Assembly (NCBI GenBank): GCA_003695215.1 | Contig: RFIM01000032.1 | Coordinates: 1 to 6,962, forward strand | Direction: 5' to 3' | DNA: 6,962 nt | Source: Chloroflexota bacterium | GTDB taxonomy: Bacteria; Chloroflexota; Anaerolineae; Aggregatilineales; UBA2796 | Shown here: positions 1 to 5,927 of the stretch, piece by piece | How the letters are laid out: each line of letters starts with the position of its first letter | How positions within the stretch are numbered: the stretch's first letter is position 1 | Position numbers and translations under genes: made by a program | The notes under the pieces: generated by a model | Databases searched by the model: none | Told to the model about the DNA's origin: nothing | What the model saw: only the letters and a program-made list of their open reading frames with translations

Positions 1-138
1 CTATCAGGCAGCGCTGGCCTTGTATCAGGCGATCCCTGATCGCCTCGGTCAGGCGAACACGCTTCAGAGCCTGGGCGAGTTGGAGCGTAGGGAAGCCAAC
101 TACAGCGCGGCGCGGGAGCGCTATCAGGCAGCGCTGGC
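1..138 (+). repeat. Direct repeat inside the TPR array
   Basis: An identical 18-nt word, ctatcaggcagcgctggc, occurs at 1-18 and 121-138, exactly 120 nt (40 codons) apart. It encodes Tyr-Gln-Ala-Ala-Leu-Ala in the same frame both times. Identity at the DNA level over the repeat edge suggests recent duplication or gene conversion of TPR units. The array probably continues upstream of the window. Confidence 0.75.
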
Positions 139-793
139 GCTCGCCAGGCAGATTCCTGATGTAGCCTGCCAGCTGAATTGCCTGCTCGGTTTGGCGCGCA
201 ATGAATACGCGCAGGGGGATCGCGAGGCGGCTTGCGCGCGGTATCAGGAGTTCTTTGCCCTGGCGGACAGCCTGCCTGCCTTTGCTGAGCATCCCGTCAT
301 CCGAGAAGTGAGGTCAGAAGCAGCGTTTCGTTGCAGCGGCGCTGCAACGCTGGCTGAGAAGCTGATCGCGTGGGTAAACACGCCAACTTGGGATGCTTCG
401 CGCGCCTACCTTGAGGCACATCAAGCCGAGCTGTTGACCGACGAAGCCGAAGCTGCTTTGCAAGCGCTGATGCGCGCACATCCGAATAGGGAAGACGTAT
501 TGGCGCGGCATCTGGAGATACTGCGCCAGGCGCGGCGCGAAGGCATCGCTGCGGCTTACGCACAGCGTCAAGAGACGGAGGCGATGCTAGAGCAGATACT
601 GCGCGCGTTCTTGGGCACGCTATCAATCGCGGCTGTGGCAGCTCTTCTAGCGGCCATGCCTGATGAGCAGTGGGATAGGTTAGAGCGTGAGCTAGAAGAG
701 CGCATATCGCAACAGCCGCCAGAAGAGCAGGAAGCGCTACGTCAGGTCCTGGAAGAATTGCGGCGCTTGCGGCGCTCGCGTCGCGGCGGCTAG
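1..793 (+). CDS. TPR-repeat protein, C-terminal part (5' end outside window)
   Basis: The reading frame is open from base 2 to the TAG at 791-793, so 263 residues of a longer protein are visible and the true start lies upstream. The first 85 or so residues are TPR-like helix pairs with a 40-residue period, of the longer-spaced kind that also occurs in kinesin light chain. They contain Leu-Gly-Glu-Leu and Tyr-Gln-Ala-Ala-Leu-Ala signatures. Residues about 136-187 (from YLEAH to AAYA) resemble a helical segment often found near the C-terminus of TPR, CHAT or NB-ARC proteins of Chloroflexota; this is recalled resemblance, not a search result. A hydrophobic stretch at about 198-217 is followed by a highly charged Glu/Arg-rich tail (about 220-263) that is probably coiled coil. 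TPR arrays mediate protein-protein contact. The partner and any N-terminal enzymatic or ATPase domain cannot be seen. No terminator is visible before the next gene, 67 nt downstream. Confidence 0.85.
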   Translation, partial: YQAALALYQAIPDRLGQANTLQSLGELERREANYSAARERYQAALALARQIPDVACQLNCLLGLARNEYAQGDREAACARYQEFFALADSLPAFAEHPVIREVRSEAAFRCSGAATLAEKLIAWVNTPTWDASRAYLEAHQAELLTDEAEAALQALMRAHPNREDVLARHLEILRQARREGIAAAYAQRQETEAMLEQILRAFLGTLSIAAVAALLAAMPDEQWDRLERELEERISQQPPEEQEALRQVLEELRRLRRSRRGG

Positions 794-818
794 GCGTGGC
801 GCGTTGCGCTGAATCGGG

Positions 819-824
819 TAGAAT
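819..824 (+). promoter_or_regulatory. Possible -10 element for hom
   Basis: TAGAAT matches the sigma-70 -10 consensus at five of six positions and lies 36 nt before the hom start. No good -35 hexamer sits 16-18 nt upstream: TTGCGC at 804-809 is only 9 nt away. This is a weak candidate; hom could also be read through from the TPR gene. Confidence 0.3.
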
Positions 825-849
825 AGGTGCGTTCGGCCATCACAAGCGC

Positions 850-855
850 GGAGAG
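850..855 (+). promoter_or_regulatory. Ribosome binding site of hom
   Basis: GGAGAG sits 5 nt before the ATG at 861. It supports that start, which also places the dinucleotide-binding glycine motif at the usual distance from the N-terminus. Confidence 0.7.
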
Positions 856-860
856 ACCAG

Positions 861-1901
861 ATGCGAACGTTGGGCATAGCGCTGATCGGCTTGGGCGCGG
901 TCGGGCGCGCCTTCATCGCCTTGCTGCAAGCGCGGCGCGCCTACTTGGCAGCGCAATACAACCTGGATGTCAAGCTGGTCGGCGTGGCGACGGCGCGGCG
1001 CGGCACGCTTTTCTGCCCAGAGGGGCTGGATTTGGCAGCGCTGAGCGCTGTGGCAAGCGCTGAGCTCAGCGCCTATCCTGATCAGGCGCGCCTGTTGCGC
1101 ACACTCGAGCCGCTGAGCCTGCTGACGCGTCCTTCAGTGGACGTGGTGATCGAATTGACGCCGACTGTCTATGCGCGCGACGCTGAGCCTGCCATGAGCC
1201 ATATCCGAGCGGCTTTGGCGGCGGGCAAGCACGTGATCACAGCCAACAAAGGGCCTATTGCGCTGGCCTATCCTGAGCTGAGGGCGCAAGCGGCGCATCG
1301 GGGCGTCTTCCTCGGCTTCGAGGGCACGGTCATGGGCGGCACGCCTGCGCTGCGCATGGCGCGTCAGGGCTTGGCGGGCTGCCAAATCAGCGCCGTGCGC
1401 GGCATCCTGAACGGCACTACGAATTTCATCCTGAGCGAGATGGAGAGCGGCAAGAGCTACGCTGAGGCGCTCAGTGAGGCGCAAGCGCGCGGCTACGCTG
1501 AAGCTGATCCGAGCAACGATGTGGAAGGCATCGATGCGGCAGGCAAGCTGATCATCCTAGCGCACGTCATCTTTGGCAAGGCGCTGGGCTTGGATGAGAT
1601 CGGGCGCGAGGGCATCACGCGCCTGAGCCAGGCTGATATCCAAGCGGCGCAGGCAAGCGGCGAGCGCTGGAAATTGATCGCGCAGGCGGCCATTCAACCT
1701 GATGGTCAGGTGAGCGCTTCCGTGAAGCCTATGCGCTTGCCGCTCAGCGATCCTTTGGCGCAGGTCGGCGGCGGCATGAATGCGATCACGTACCAGACCG
1801 ATCTGATCGGCGCGGTCACGCTGATCGGCGCTGGCGCGGGCGGCACAGCCACTGCCTATGCGCTGCTCTCAGATTTGATCGAATTGGCTGAGCAGCTGTG
1901 A
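861..1901 (+). CDS. hom: Homoserine dehydrogenase, short form without ACT domain
   Basis: This cytoplasmic enzyme makes L-homoserine from aspartate 4-semialdehyde with NAD(P)H, the branch point to threonine and methionine. The 346-residue product starts with a Rossmann motif, GLGAVG, at residues 10-15. The family signature around TANKGP (127-132) holds Lys130, and GILNGTTNFIL spans 181-191. The active-site block 214-229 has Glu214, Asp220, Asp225 and Lys229, spaced as in the yeast enzyme (E208, D214, D219, K223). The C-terminal GAGAGG...TA.ALLSDL block (323-339) closes the catalytic fold. Monofunctional enzymes with a regulatory ACT domain are usually near 430 residues. This one ends at the catalytic core, so threonine feedback through ACT is not expected. 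Its stop overlaps the next gene by 4 nt (GTGA), which suggests co-translation with an unrelated envelope protein. Confidence 0.95.
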   Translation: MRTLGIALIGLGAVGRAFIALLQARRAYLAAQYNLDVKLVGVATARRGTLFCPEGLDLAALSAVASAELSAYPDQARLLRTLEPLSLLTRPSVDVVIELTPTVYARDAEPAMSHIRAALAAGKHVITANKGPIALAYPELRAQAAHRGVFLGFEGTVMGGTPALRMARQGLAGCQISAVRGILNGTTNFILSEMESGKSYAEALSEAQARGYAEADPSNDVEGIDAAGKLIILAHVIFGKALGLDEIGREGITRLSQADIQAAQASGERWKLIAQAAIQPDGQVSASVKPMRLPLSDPLAQVGGGMNAITYQTDLIGAVTLIGAGAGGTATAYALLSDLIELAEQL

Positions 1902-2599
1902 GCGCGCCTATGGAATTGAAGCGCCTTTTCGCCGTGCTGAGCAGGCGCTGGTGGCTGATCGGCCTGCCAACGCTGATCGCCTTGGCACTCAGCCTGCCGA
2001 GCATGGCTCAAGTCGTCCGTCCGCAGCCGTTGTATCGCGTCACAGTGCGCTTCACAGCGGCACAGCCGCCGCAACCTGGCTCTGCCGAGACCTTCGAAGA
2101 GCGCAGCTACATCGCTTGGCTGGGCTCAGAGTACGCTGTGATCAATCTGGCCGCCTGGCTGCGCACTGAGTCCTTTGCGCGTGAAGTGACGGCGCTGCTG
2201 AAGGCAGCAGGCCGCGAGGTCGGCGTCGAGTCGGTGCGCGCCATGATCGCGTCCGATAGCGTGCGCAGCATCCTGACGCTGTACCTGACGGCTTCCGATC
2301 CTGAATTGCTGCGCGCCACAGCAGAGGCAGCTATCCAAGCGCTGACTGAGCGCAGCAATGCCTACTTTCCACAATTGCGCGGGCAGCCTGCGCAAGTCGT
2401 GCCGCTGGACTCTGTGGAAGTGACGCCTTTGCCTGTGCCAATCACCGAACGCTTGGCGCCGCTTTTGCGCGTTTTGGTGGGCTTTGTAGGCGGCCTCGGC
2501 TTGGCAGCGCTAGCTGAATATCTCGATCCGAGCGTGCGCACGCGCCAAGAGATCGAGGCGCTTGGCCTGGCAATCTTGGCGGAAATTCCGCCGCTATGA
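1898..2599 (+). CDS. Wzz/YveK-like polysaccharide chain-length or kinase-modulator protein
   Basis: The 233-residue protein has the layout of the Wzz family. A short cytoplasmic N-terminus (ELKRLFAVLSRRWW) leads to a first membrane helix at about 19-36, then an extracytoplasmic region of about 150 residues, a second helix at about 189-206, and a short basic/acidic tail after it (EYLDPSVRTRQEIEALG). That tail resembles the linker leading into the tyrosine-kinase domain of capsule BY-kinases, but the protein stops there at IPPL, so no kinase is fused. Family members control polymer length or partner a kinase in exopolysaccharide synthesis. No such partner gene is in view. The GTG at 1898 gives the 4-nt overlap with hom. 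The ATG at 1910 (residue 5) is an equally possible start, and neither has a strong ribosome binding site. The assignment rests on topology and the two flanking motifs, so it is less firm than for the enzymes. Confidence 0.75.
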   Translation: MSAPMELKRLFAVLSRRWWLIGLPTLIALALSLPSMAQVVRPQPLYRVTVRFTAAQPPQPGSAETFEERSYIAWLGSEYAVINLAAWLRTESFAREVTALLKAAGREVGVESVRAMIASDSVRSILTLYLTASDPELLRATAEAAIQALTERSNAYFPQLRGQPAQVVPLDSVEVTPLPVPITERLAPLLRVLVGFVGGLGLAALAEYLDPSVRTRQEIEALGLAILAEIPPL

Positions 2600-3310
2600 G
2601 CCACAACGCACGGGCAAAGTCGGTTGACGGCGCGCATCGACGTTGAAGCCGAGATAAGGCGAAGGGTCGAGCGTGTTGCCGATGTGCGTCTCGTTGCGGA
2701 AGCTGCCATCAGGCGCGCTCAGGACGATGCTGAAGTGCACGTGCAGGCCGATGCGATAAGGCGCGCCGCTATATAAGCCTTGATAGCCGAGCAAGGTGCC
2801 GCGCTTGACGAATTTCTCGCTAGTGCCTGGCGGGAAGTCGTCCACGATGTAAGATTGGACGCCGTTTTCGCTTGCCATGTGCGTGTAATACGTCCAGATT
2901 TGGCGCTCGGGCTGCAGCGGATCGCTTGGATGGCGGATGATGACCGTGCTGCGCCATTCGGGCAGGCGCGTCAGATAGCCATCGTAAGCGGCATAGACAG
3001 GCACTGTGCCAGGCGCGCCATCGCCGAAGATATCGATGCCTGTGTGCGGCGCAAAGGGCGTATACGGCGCCGTCGGATCGGCGTACAGGAATCCGACGAA
3101 GCCTTCCGAAGGCAATAGGAAGGGCGCGTTCGGGCATGGCTCAGCCAAGCGGCTGATCAAGGTCGGGCGAATTTCAGGCGTGCGGAACCAAGCGCGCAGC
3201 AGCTCGGCGCTGGGCGATCCAATGCCGAGTCGGCTGCGCAGGACGAGCAGGGCAAGCGCGGCGATCAGCACTAGCGGCACAAGGCTGTAGCGCAAGCGGC
3301 GACACAGCAT
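2594..3310 (-). CDS. M23/LytM-type metallopeptidase, membrane-anchored
   Basis: M23 peptidases cleave peptide cross-links in peptidoglycan or act as scaffolds in cell-wall remodelling. This 238-residue protein has a basic N-terminus (MLCRRLRYS) and one hydrophobic segment (about 9-25), likely an uncleaved signal anchor that places the rest outside the membrane. The zinc site is complete. His89 and Asp93 form the HxxxD motif (HTGID), and His190 and His192 form the HxH motif (GLHVHFSI). His144 in YYTHM fits the additional catalytic histidine of LytM. An active enzyme is therefore expected, unlike degenerate EnvC-type homologues. There is no LysM or SH3 cell-wall-binding domain. The ATG lies 3 nt after the stop of the preceding gene and has no clear ribosome binding site, which suggests translational coupling. 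The 3' end overlaps the opposing Wzz-like gene by 6 nt. Confidence 0.9.
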   Translation of the reverse strand: MLCRRLRYSLVPLVLIAALALLVLRSRLGIGSPSAELLRAWFRTPEIRPTLISRLAEPCPNAPFLLPSEGFVGFLYADPTAPYTPFAPHTGIDIFGDGAPGTVPVYAAYDGYLTRLPEWRSTVIIRHPSDPLQPERQIWTYYTHMASENGVQSYIVDDFPPGTSEKFVKRGTLLGYQGLYSGAPYRIGLHVHFSIVLSAPDGSFRNETHIGNTLDPSPYLGFNVDARRQPTLPVRCGS

Positions 3311-3313
3311 GAC

Positions 3314-4342
3314 TCAGTCAAGGAAGCGCATGCTATCAAGAATGGCGCGGTAAAGCGGCTGATAGGCTGTGTAGAAAGCTAGCGGCGTGCTCCAACGGAT
3401 CAGCAGGTAGCGTCCAACGGCGCGCTCGATCACAAGCGAGGCGATATGCTGCTGACTGATCGGCGAGAATTCTTCGTAGCGCAGGGCAGGGCGTCCGCTG
3501 AGCTGCTCTTGGCTCAGCGGCGCCGAATCGCTCAGATCGAGAATGCGCAGCGCCTTTTGGCGAAAAGTGCCTGCCTCAGGCAGATTATCCAGTCTCACAA
3601 CGATCAGCAGCGCGCCGTTGGCCAGGCCGCCTTCGAAGTAAAGCGCGCTCTCAGGCGCATGGTAGGCCGCGATATGCTCAGCAATGCGCTCAGCGCGCCA
3701 GCCTTGCGGCAACCTGAATGCCAGGCCTGCGAAGGTCGCCGTCTGTGTGCCTAAAGGCGGCGCCGTGACGTCGCGCGCGCTCAAGAGGCGCGCCGTCTTG
3801 CGCATCTCGAAGAACGTCACTACAAAATTTGCCCATTGTTCGTTCGGCGAAACGCCGCTGAGCGCCACATAGCGTCCATCAGGCAAGAGCGCCACAATGG
3901 TCTGCCCAAGAAGCCTGCGCTCAGGATTCTCGACTTCCACAAAGCCTGCATCTAGGTCGGCTAGGCTCGTCTTGCCAGATTTATGGACGATCAGCGAGTT
4001 GCCGACGGTCAGATTGACGTGCAGCGCGATCTCAGCCAGATCGCTGCCTTTGGGCAAATCGAATTCGGCGCTTGGCTCGATCAAGCGCAGCGCTACCACA
4101 GGCTGCTCGACAGTGCCATTCAAGGCGGCGAGCGGATCGGCGCCCAGCAAGAGCTGCCCATTGGTGAAAAGCGGTGCCTGCCAGGCTGCAGGATAATTCA
4201 AGGCCAGGCCGACGTCCCAGTAGATAACGCTGTTGCTCAGAGCGTTAGGATCGGGCGTCGCCGTCGGCGCATCGTCGGCGCGGCTAGGTGTGAAGCCTAA
4301 AGCGCATAAAAGCGCGGCGCACAACAAGACGAATCGGCGCAT
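3314..4342 (-). CDS. Exported protein with two tandem PsbP-like domains
   Basis: The 342-residue protein begins with a clear signal peptide: MRRF, a hydrophobic core, and likely cleavage after Ala22 (SRA/DD). A Thr/Pro-rich linker (about 25-32) follows. Two copies of one domain make up the rest. Copy 1 (about 40-187) opens with VGLALNYPAAW (44-54) and closes with FFEMRKTARLL. Copy 2 (about 203-342) opens with AGLAFRLPQGW (205-215) and closes with YRAILDSMRFL. The opening Gly-Leu/aromatic-Pro-x-x-Trp and the closing helix are typical of PsbP/Mog1-like folds found in many bacterial exported proteins of unknown role. There are no catalytic residues to point to, and no lipobox. The start is taken at the ATG at 4342, whose A is shared with the TGA of the peroxiredoxin gene. 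A TTG three bases upstream is possible but unnecessary. The function is unknown; its place beside an M23 peptidase suggests an envelope role. Confidence 0.85.
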   Translation of the reverse strand: MRRFVLLCAALLCALGFTPSRADDAPTATPDPNALSNSVIYWDVGLALNYPAAWQAPLFTNGQLLLGADPLAALNGTVEQPVVALRLIEPSAEFDLPKGSDLAEIALHVNLTVGNSLIVHKSGKTSLADLDAGFVEVENPERRLLGQTIVALLPDGRYVALSGVSPNEQWANFVVTFFEMRKTARLLSARDVTAPPLGTQTATFAGLAFRLPQGWRAERIAEHIAAYHAPESALYFEGGLANGALLIVVRLDNLPEAGTFRQKALRILDLSDSAPLSQEQLSGRPALRYEEFSPISQQHIASLVIERAVGRYLLIRWSTPLAFYTAYQPLYRAILDSMRFLD

Positions 4343-4812
4343 CAAGCGTCCTTCAGCAGCGCCTCAACGCCTTTTTTGACGCTATCCTTGGGACTGATCT
4401 TGATCTCGGCCGTCTCGACGCTGCCATCAGCGCTGATCACGAAGTGCGAGCGGATCACGCCCATGTACTTTTTGCCGTACATGCTCTTCTCGCCCCATGC
4501 GCCAAACGCCTCAGCCAAGCGATGCTCAGGATCGCTGAGCAGGATGTAGGGTAATTGCTCTTTGGCACGCCACTTGGCGAGCGCCTCAGGCGCATCAGGG
4601 CTGACGCCGATCACCAACGCGCCTTTCGCCTCGATCTGCGGAAAGGCATCGCGGAAGCCGCAGGCTTGCTCAGTGCAGCCCGACGTGCCCGCTTTCGGAA
4701 AGAAGAAGATCAGCAACCGCTTGCCTAAAAAATCGGTCAAGCTGAGTGTGCGCCCTGAATCATCTTGCAGGCGTATATTAGCGAGCGCTTGCAAAGTCGG
4801 CAGTTGACTCAT
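4342..4812 (-). CDS. bcp: Thiol peroxidase of the Bcp/PrxQ family
   Basis: Bcp-type peroxiredoxins reduce hydrogen peroxide and organic hydroperoxides, using thioredoxin as reductant, in the cytoplasm. The 156-residue length matches the family. The active-site block PKAGTSGCTEQACGFRD holds the PxxxTxxC motif (Pro39, Thr43), the peroxidatic Cys46, and the resolving Cys51 five residues later as in atypical two-Cys PrxQ enzymes. Arg121 is the conserved active-site arginine. The WGEKSMYGKKYMG stretch (106-118) is a Bcp hallmark. The canonical motif is slightly altered (AGTSG for the usual DDTPG), which is tolerated in the family. The ATG start has only a weak GAGG 11 nt upstream. The stop overlaps the start of the next gene by one base, so expression of the two is probably coupled. 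A promoter with a perfect TATAAT lies just upstream within the YwiC-like gene. Confidence 0.95.
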   Translation of the reverse strand: MSQLPTLQALANIRLQDDSGRTLSLTDFLGKRLLIFFFPKAGTSGCTEQACGFRDAFPQIEAKGALVIGVSPDAPEALAKWRAKEQLPYILLSDPEHRLAEAFGAWGEKSMYGKKYMGVIRSHFVISADGSVETAEIKISPKDSVKKGVEALLKDA

Positions 4813-4850
4813 CTCTGGAGTCGCCTCGCACTGATGGATATAACGCTGCG

Positions 4851-4880
4851 ATTATAGCGCTAGGGCCGCCAAAATCGCAA
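4851..4880 (-). promoter_or_regulatory. Candidate promoter for the peroxiredoxin operon
   Basis: On the minus strand TTGCGA (4880-4875) is followed after 18 nt by a perfect TATAAT (4856-4851). The -10 overlaps the TAA stop of the YwiC-like gene (4854-4852) and lies 38 nt before the bcp ATG. It would let the bcp, PsbP-like and M23 genes be transcribed independently of the YwiC-like gene. The -35 match is four of six. Confidence 0.45.
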
Positions 4881-5643
4881 CCAAGATGCCCAAACCGATC
4901 TCGCTGAAACCGATCACTTTGGTCGCCACTGCTTTTGGTGCCAACAAGCCTTTGGCAGCACGCGCCAGAAGCACGCCAAAGGCGATAGGCAAAGTCACGC
5001 CGATTATGCCTGCCTGCCATAAGCTGATGAAGCTGATGAACGCTGCACTGTGCAGAAGCAAAGTGCCTTCTATGCGCGCAGGCTCTTGGCGCGCGCGGCG
5101 TAAGCGCACGCGCACATACATGATCGAGATGATCGCCCGTGCTGCCAGCACTAACCAGAGCAGAAAAGCCATTGGCAACGCCATACCGCCCGCTGAGCCG
5201 ATCATCGGTGCACTTGCGCCGAGCGCCAACGCGCCGCTGATCTCTGGAATGGCTTCGCGTCCGCGATTGCGCGCTGCGTACACCACTTGAAGCAGCGCTA
5301 ACGGCACAGCGATGAGCAAAGGCATCAGGAATTCCGCCGACGCGCTGAGCAGCGCTACAAGGCCGCTCAAGGTGGCGATGAGCGCGAAAAGCATCACAAA
5401 ACGCTCTGCCAGCGCTGTGCGTGGATGGCGTTTGCCGCGCAACCGATCCTTCAGAGCTATTTTGAGCGGCTGCTGTGCCAAAAAGACGCTTATCGCCGCG
5501 ATGCTGAGCGCAATGCCCGCCCACGAGAAGGCTGCCAACAAGCCGAGCAGGATTGGCTCGAACAAGAATCCCCAGCCGCCATGTTCAGCTGGCAGCACTA
5601 TGTTTCGCCAGGCGCTGCGCGCCTTCAGTCTTGTATTACTCAT
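4852..5643 (-). CDS. YwiC-like polytopic membrane protein
   Basis: The 263-residue protein carries the hallmark of the YwiC-like family near its N-terminus: PAEHGGWGFLFEPILLG (from Pro18), with Glu20-His21-Gly22 and Trp24. This is followed by a basic loop, QPLKIALKDRLRGKRHPRT (58-76). About seven or eight hydrophobic segments follow through the C-terminus, split by a conserved-looking charged stretch YVRVRLRRAR (176-185). The function of the family is not established. The layout, with charged motifs on the same side as the short loops, suggests an integral membrane enzyme or transporter; this is inference. An in-frame GTG at 5652 would add three residues. The ATG at 5643 is preferred because GGAG lies 8 nt upstream of it. 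The next gene (bcp) starts 39 nt downstream with its own candidate promoter, so the two may be only partly co-transcribed. Confidence 0.87.
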   Translation of the reverse strand: MSNTRLKARSAWRNIVLPAEHGGWGFLFEPILLGLLAAFSWAGIALSIAAISVFLAQQPLKIALKDRLRGKRHPRTALAERFVMLFALIATLSGLVALLSASAEFLMPLLIAVPLALLQVVYAARNRGREAIPEISGALALGASAPMIGSAGGMALPMAFLLWLVLAARAIISIMYVRVRLRRARQEPARIEGTLLLHSAAFISFISLWQAGIIGVTLPIAFGVLLARAAKGLLAPKAVATKVIGFSEIGLGILVAILAALAL

Positions 5644-5651
5644 TCTCGGCA

Positions 5652-5655
5652 CTCC
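5652..5655 (-). promoter_or_regulatory. Ribosome binding site choosing the YwiC-like start
   Basis: GGAG (5655-5652) is 8 nt before the ATG at 5643. Its last G is the first base of the upstream GTG codon (5652), so the site cannot serve that GTG. This argues for the ATG. Confidence 0.5.
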
Positions 5656-5661
5656 GTCCCG

Positions 5662-5689
5662 ATTTTAGATGCTCATCTGCGCTTGCCAA
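5662..5689 (-). promoter_or_regulatory. Candidate promoter for the YwiC-like gene
   Basis: On the minus strand TTGGCA (5689-5684) and TAAAAT (5667-5662) each match the sigma-70 consensus at five of six positions, with 16 nt between them. The predicted start of transcription falls near 5655, at the ribosome binding site. The transcript would therefore have almost no leader, which either makes the GTG at 5652 a near-leaderless start or argues against the promoter. Confidence 0.4.
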
Positions 5690-5716
5690 GAGACCGCGTT
5701 TAACTCTGGAGCTCGC

Positions 5717-5777
5717 GTGCCTTTCACCTTAGCGCAGATCGCGCCGCCATGCGTAGCAAAAAGGCACGATGCTAAGG
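5717..5777. repeat. Two interleaved inverted repeats in the intergenic region
   Basis: GTGCCTTT (5717-5724) is complementary to AAAGGCAC (5760-5767), and CCTTAGC (5727-5733) is complementary to GCTAAGG (5771-5777). Both matches are perfect. The order A-B-A'-B' is interleaved, so as RNA the two stems would form a pseudoknot or compete. The block lies upstream of both predicted promoters, so it may instead be a protein-binding region. It is neither a standard terminator nor a known riboswitch that I recognise. Confidence 0.4.
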
Positions 5778-5823
5778 CAGCGTTTCTAGCCGAAACCAGA
5801 ACAGATCGTGTAACTTGACAAAC

Positions 5824-5854
5824 TTTTGCAAAAATAGTTGCCAATATGCGTTGC
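5824..5854 (+). promoter_or_regulatory. Palindrome and spaced TTGC words before the sugar-binding gene
   Basis: TTTTGCAAAA (5824-5833) is a perfect 10-bp palindrome. TTGC occurs at 5826-5829, 5838-5841 and 5851-5854, at 12- and 13-nt spacing, over the predicted -35 region. A perfect TTGACA lies just upstream at 5815-5820 but has no -10 at a usable distance. The arrangement would suit a sugar-responsive regulator, but no regulator gene is in view. Confidence 0.3.
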
Positions 5855-5866
5855 ATTGGCTAAACT
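5838..5866 (+). promoter_or_regulatory. Candidate promoter of the sugar-binding protein gene
   Basis: TTGCCA (5838-5843, five of six matches) and TAAACT (5861-5866, four of six) are 17 nt apart. Transcription would start near 5873, giving a leader of about 60 nt. The -10 lies inside a perfect inverted repeat, GGCTA-AAC-TAGCC (5858-5870), which may be an operator. Confidence 0.45.
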
Positions 5867-5902
5867 AGCCGATGTTAGCGCGCGGCGCTGCGGCGCTGCG
5901 GC

Positions 5903-5916
5903 GTTACAGGTGTAAC
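5903..5916 (+). promoter_or_regulatory. Palindromic candidate operator in the leader
   Basis: GTTACA-GG-TGTAAC is a perfect 6-bp inverted repeat with a 2-nt centre. It lies between the predicted transcription start and the ribosome binding site. Further half-sites are TGTAAC at 5809-5814, beside the TTGACA, and GTTAC at 5927-5931, beside the ribosome binding site. This recurrence makes chance less likely but does not name the regulator. Confidence 0.35.
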
Positions 5917-5921
5917 AGCTT

Positions 5922-5927
5922 AAGGAG
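5922..5927 (+). promoter_or_regulatory. Strong ribosome binding site of the sugar-binding protein gene
   Basis: AAGGAG lies 7 nt before the ATG at 5935. It is the best Shine-Dalgarno sequence in the window, as expected for an abundant exported binding protein. Confidence 0.75.

Noticed and set aside
827..1063. Plus-strand 78-codon frame starting before hom
   Set aside because: It is out of frame with hom, covers its Rossmann region and has no motif of its own.
1134..1484. Minus-strand frame of 116 codons inside hom
   Set aside because: It is antisense to the conserved catalytic core of homoserine dehydrogenase, and its composition is that of a shadow frame.
2594..2660. Bidirectional terminator between the convergent genes
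   Set aside because: No stem followed by a T-run was found on either strand around the junction.
4778..5524. Long minus-strand frame of 248 codons
   Set aside because: It lies in a different frame of the YwiC-like gene, with Arg/Ser/His-rich shadow composition and no family marks. The YwiC-like frame carries the clear signature.
5815..5847. Promoter using the perfect TTGACA at 5815-5820
   Set aside because: The nearest acceptable -10 (CAATAT, 5842-5847) is 21 nt away, too far. TTGCCA with TAAACT fits better.
5665..5856. 63-codon minus-strand reading frame in the intergenic region
   Set aside because: It has no ribosome binding site or recognisable family, and it runs across both candidate promoter regions and the inverted repeats.
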